Of a stretch of 64,000 nucleotides of DNA, positions 61,907-64,000 are shown one piece after another. Location of the stretch: positions 682,001-746,000 of the forward strand of contig NZ_JACRTC010000001.1 in NCBI RefSeq assembly GCF_014385095.1, read 5' to 3'. The notes under the pieces were generated by a model. It worked only from the letters and a program-made list of their open reading frames with translations. It was not told where the DNA came from and ran no database searches. The DNA is from Zongyangia hominis. Lineage in GTDB: Bacteria > Bacillota > Clostridia > Oscillospirales > Ruminococcaceae. Both the position numbers and the translations under genes were made by a program. Position 1 is the stretch's first letter, and every line of letters starts with the position of its first letter.

Positions 61907-61928
61907 GAGGTTAGTCAAAGCTAACCTC
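61907..61928 (+). promoter_or_regulatory. feo operator 2
   Basis: GAGGTTAG-N6-CTAACCTC, a perfect 8-bp inverted repeat just downstream of the transcription start. It resembles DtxR/IdeR boxes. Confidence 0.85.
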
Positions 61929-61943
61929 AACTTTTGGACCGAT

Positions 61944-61961
61944 AGTTAGCCGTATCTAACT
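61944..61961 (+). promoter_or_regulatory. feo operator 3
   Basis: AGTTAG-N6-CTAACT with the same 6-base spacing as operators 2 and 4. Confidence 0.78.
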
Positions 61962-61983
61962 CAAAGGAAAGGTGATACTGATT

Positions 61984-62193
61984 ATGCCGTTAACAATGGC
62001 CTCTTCGGGGGAAAGAAACGTCGTCAAAAAAATTGGCGGCAAGGATGAAACCCGCCGCTTTCTGGAAAGCTTGGGCTTTGTGGAGGGGGGACATGTAACC
62101 GTCATTGCGGACATGGGAGGTAATCTCATCGTCAACGTCAAGGACACCCGGATAGCACTCAGCAAAAGCATGGCCAACCGCATTATGATTTAG
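61984..62193 (+). CDS. feoA: FeoA-domain protein (first of two)
   Basis: A 69-residue SH3-like FeoA protein (RRFLESLGFVEGGHVTVIADMGGNLIVNVKDTRIALSKSMANRIMI). FeoA assists FeoB in ferrous iron uptake. AAAGGTGAT lies seven bases before the ATG at 61984. First gene of the operon behind operators 1-3. Confidence 0.9.
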   Translation: MPLTMASSGERNVVKKIGGKDETRRFLESLGFVEGGHVTVIADMGGNLIVNVKDTRIALSKSMANRIMI

Positions 62194-62246
62194 CTAAAAT
62201 ATACGCACATACGTAAAGGGAATGAACGTAAGAAAGAGGGATCGCA

Positions 62247-62468
62247 ATGAAGACACTCAGGCAGACAAAGTGCGGAGAGACCGTCACCGTCCGCAAGCTA
62301 GCGGGTGAGGGCCCACTCAAACGTAGGATCATGGATATGGGGATCACCAAGGGAACTCCGCTCTATGTGCGCAAGGTGGCACCCTTGGGCGACCCGGTGG
62401 AAATCACCGTCCGGGGGTATGAACTCTCCATCCGCAAAGGAGACGCGGAAAATATTGTGGTCGAATAG
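62247..62468 (+). CDS. feoA: FeoA-domain protein (second)
   Basis: A 73-residue FeoA protein (MKTLRQTKCGETVTVRKLAG..., KRRIMDMGITKGTPLYVRKVAPLGDPVEI) with the typical C-terminal YELSIRKGDAENI. It differs clearly from the first FeoA, so the pair is not a recent duplication. AGAAAGAGGGATCGCA precedes the ATG. It is followed by operator 4 and feoB. Confidence 0.95.
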   Translation: MKTLRQTKCGETVTVRKLAGEGPLKRRIMDMGITKGTPLYVRKVAPLGDPVEITVRGYELSIRKGDAENIVVE

Positions 62469-62508
62469 GCATACAGCGGGAGAATCTCCCGCTGATTTAA
62501 GGCCATAT

Positions 62509-62526
62509 GGTTAGCTATCGCTAACC
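62509..62526 (+). promoter_or_regulatory. feo operator 4, between feoA and feoB
   Basis: GGTTAG-N6-CTAACC at 62509-62526, 49 bases before the feoB start. It indicates regulation inside the operon. Confidence 0.8.
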
Positions 62527-62574
62527 GTTAGGAAACAATGGAGTGCGCGGATATCCGCATCGAGGAGGTACAAC

Positions 62575-64000
62575 ATGTCAATTAAAATCGCGCTGGCAGG
62601 CAATCCCAACTGCGGGAAAACCACCATGTTTAACGATTTGACCGGTTCCAACCAATTTGTGGGGAACTGGCCGGGCGTTACCGTAGAAAAGAAAGAGGGC
62701 AGGCTCAAAGGACACAAGGATGTAATTATCACCGATCTTCCCGGCATCTACTCCCTCTCCCCCTACACCTTGGAAGAGGTGGTCACCCGCAATTACATCA
62801 TCCACGAAAAGCCGGACGTCATCATCGACCTGGTGGACGGATCCAACATCGAGCGCAATTTGTATCTGACCACCCAGCTCACTGAGATGGGTATCCCTGT
62901 GGTCATCGCCCTCAACATGATGGACATCGTGGAGAAAAACGGCGATCAGATCGACACGCGAAAGCTCTCCCAGGCCCTGGGATGTGAGATCATCGAAACC
63001 TCCGCCATCAAGGGAAGGGGTTCCAAGGAGGCGGCGGAGCGTGCAATACAAATCGCCAGGGAAAAATCGAAGACGCCCCACCAGCACACCTTCGCCGAAC
63101 CGGTGGAGCAGGCCCTTGCCTCCATCGAAGAGCTGATCGCGGACAGAGTACCGGCTGAGAGTATCCGTTGGTTTGCCGTCAAACTCTTTGAGCGGGACGA
63201 AAAGGTCTTGGCGGAACTCTCCCTCCCCGCTGCTCTCAAATCCCAGGCAGAGGACATCATTACCCAGTGTGAATCGCAGCTCGACGACGACAGCGAGAGC
63301 ATCATCACCAACGAGCGCTATGAATATATCGCGGGTCTCATCAGCCGCTGCGTCCGTAAAAAGAAAACCGGGCTCACCACCTCCGACAAAATCGACAAAA
63401 TCGTCACCAACCGCTGGCTGGCGCTCCCCATCTTCGCCGTGGTGATGATTTTGGTCTACTATATTTCCGTTAGCACCATCGGCGACATCGTCACCAACTT
63501 TACAAACGACACCCTTTTCGGTGAATGGATCGCCGTCCCGCTGGAAAGCTGGCTCACCGCCATCGGCACCCAGGCTTGGCTGATCGGCCTCATCACGGAA
63601 GGCATCGTCGGCGGCGTGGGCGCGGTACTGGGATTCGTTCCCCAGATGCTGGTCCTCTTCCTCTTCCTGTGCCTCTTAGAAGACTGCGGCTATATGGCCC
63701 GCGTGGCCTTTATCATGGATCGGATTTTCCGCCGGTTCGGCCTCTCCGGCAAGTCCTTTATCCCTATGCTCATCGGTTCGGGCTGCGGCGTGCCGGGCAT
63801 CATGGCCTCCCGCACCATTGAGCAGGACCGCGACCGGAAAATGACCATCATGACCACCACCTTCATCCCCTGCGGCGCCAAGATGCCCATCGTGGCCCTG
63901 ATCGCGGGCGCCCTTTTCGGCGGCGCTTGGTGGGTGGCTCCCTCCGCCTACTTCATCGGCGTTGCCGCTGTGATTGTCTCCGGCATTATCCTCAAAAAGA
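62575..64000 (+). CDS. feoB: Ferrous iron transporter FeoB, 3' end cut by window edge
   Basis: About 475 residues are visible, with the frame open to the right edge. The G-domain is complete: GNPNCGKTTMFN (P-loop), TDLPGIYSLSPY (G3) and NMMD (G4). A GDI helical region and the first membrane segments of the gate domain follow, with IPMLIGSGCGVPGIMASRT. GAGGAGGT precedes the ATG at 62575. It moves Fe2+ across the membrane with GTP-dependent gating and is the last gene seen of the feo operon. Confidence 0.96.
   Translation, partial: MSIKIALAGNPNCGKTTMFNDLTGSNQFVGNWPGVTVEKKEGRLKGHKDVIITDLPGIYSLSPYTLEEVVTRNYIIHEKPDVIIDLVDGSNIERNLYLTTQLTEMGIPVVIALNMMDIVEKNGDQIDTRKLSQALGCEIIETSAIKGRGSKEAAERAIQIAREKSKTPHQHTFAEPVEQALASIEELIADRVPAESIRWFAVKLFERDEKVLAELSLPAALKSQAEDIITQCESQLDDDSESIITNERYEYIAGLISRCVRKKKTGLTTSDKIDKIVTNRWLALPIFAVVMILVYYISVSTIGDIVTNFTNDTLFGEWIAVPLESWLTAIGTQAWLIGLITEGIVGGVGAVLGFVPQMLVLFLFLCLLEDCGYMARVAFIMDRIFRRFGLSGKSFIPMLIGSGCGVPGIMASRTIEQDRDRKMTIMTTTFIPCGAKMPIVALIAGALFGGAWWVAPSAYFIGVAAVIVSGIILKK

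Overview
The window looks like a chromosome segment of a GC-rich, spore-forming anaerobic Firmicute (Clostridia, probably Oscillospiraceae/Ruminococcaceae-like). Supporting signs are sporulation-type proteins (SpoVB-like flippase, PdaB-like deacetylase), the recJ-relA-dtd-MBL-hemZ order, a T-box leader, cdaA-cdaR, type III glutamine synthetase, AdhE fermentation and strong AGGAGG ribosome binding sites. No rRNA, CRISPR array, intact prophage or intact insertion sequence was seen. The genus cannot be fixed from the sequence alone.

Layout. 1-5.9 kb (minus): SpoVB-like flippase (cut by the left edge), glnN, a purine salvage pair (PNP plus amidohydrolase) and a zinc-ribbon protein. 5.9-13.7 kb (minus): one long operon recJ-relA-dtd-MBL hydrolase-hemZ-uridine kinase-like, with many stop/start overlaps. 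13.9-23.9 kb (minus): a degenerate patatin-like protein, a COG2509 FAD protein, cdaA-cdaR (c-di-AMP), a cysteine desulfurase/Se-S carrier pair behind a structured leader, fused ispDF, an NAD(P)H/FAD oxidoreductase and a PdaB-like deacetylase. 24.1-26.4 kb: MATE exporter and YitT protein, convergent. 26.5-31.5 kb (plus): promoter, T-box with a probable Ile (ATC) specifier, then cimA-leuC-leuD-leuB. 31.6-33 kb: two unknown membrane or membrane-anchored proteins. 33-40 kb (minus): the complete F-type ATP synthase operon atpZ-I-B-E-F-H-A-G-D-C; the c subunit carries a two-carboxylate Na+-type site. 40-45.4 kb: relict coding DNA, tRNA-Ala(GGC), and a 1461-residue cell-surface GH32 fructanase. 45.6-50.8 kb: a deoC-FGGY kinase catabolic unit facing away from a DeoR-type regulator, a divergent 2-hydroxyacid dehydrogenase and a small conserved protein. 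50.9-57.7 kb: Na+/amino-acid symporter, adhE under a Rex-type operator, and an SGNH hydrolase-lipoprotein-membrane protein set. 57.9-59.7 kb: tRNA-Thr(CGT), a lower-GC SPL-type radical SAM gene and a frameshifted tail of a serine recombinase, which together look like a scar of a mobile element. 59.7-64 kb: mgtE, a DtxR-type regulator, and divergent feoA-feoA-feoB with four GTTAG/CTAAC operators (feoB runs off the right edge).

How it fits together: a fermentative, redox-regulated (Rex/AdhE), sodium-using (Na+-type c ring, AGCS symporter) gut-type anaerobe that takes up Fe(II) and Mg2+, makes isoleucine precursors through citramalate, salvages purine nucleosides and degrades fructans at its surface. 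The least explained parts are the structured leader before the Se/S-carrier gene, the degenerate patatin-like protein, the regulator-linked dehydrogenase without its catalytic residues, and the FGGY kinase/DeoC pathway whose substrate is unknown.
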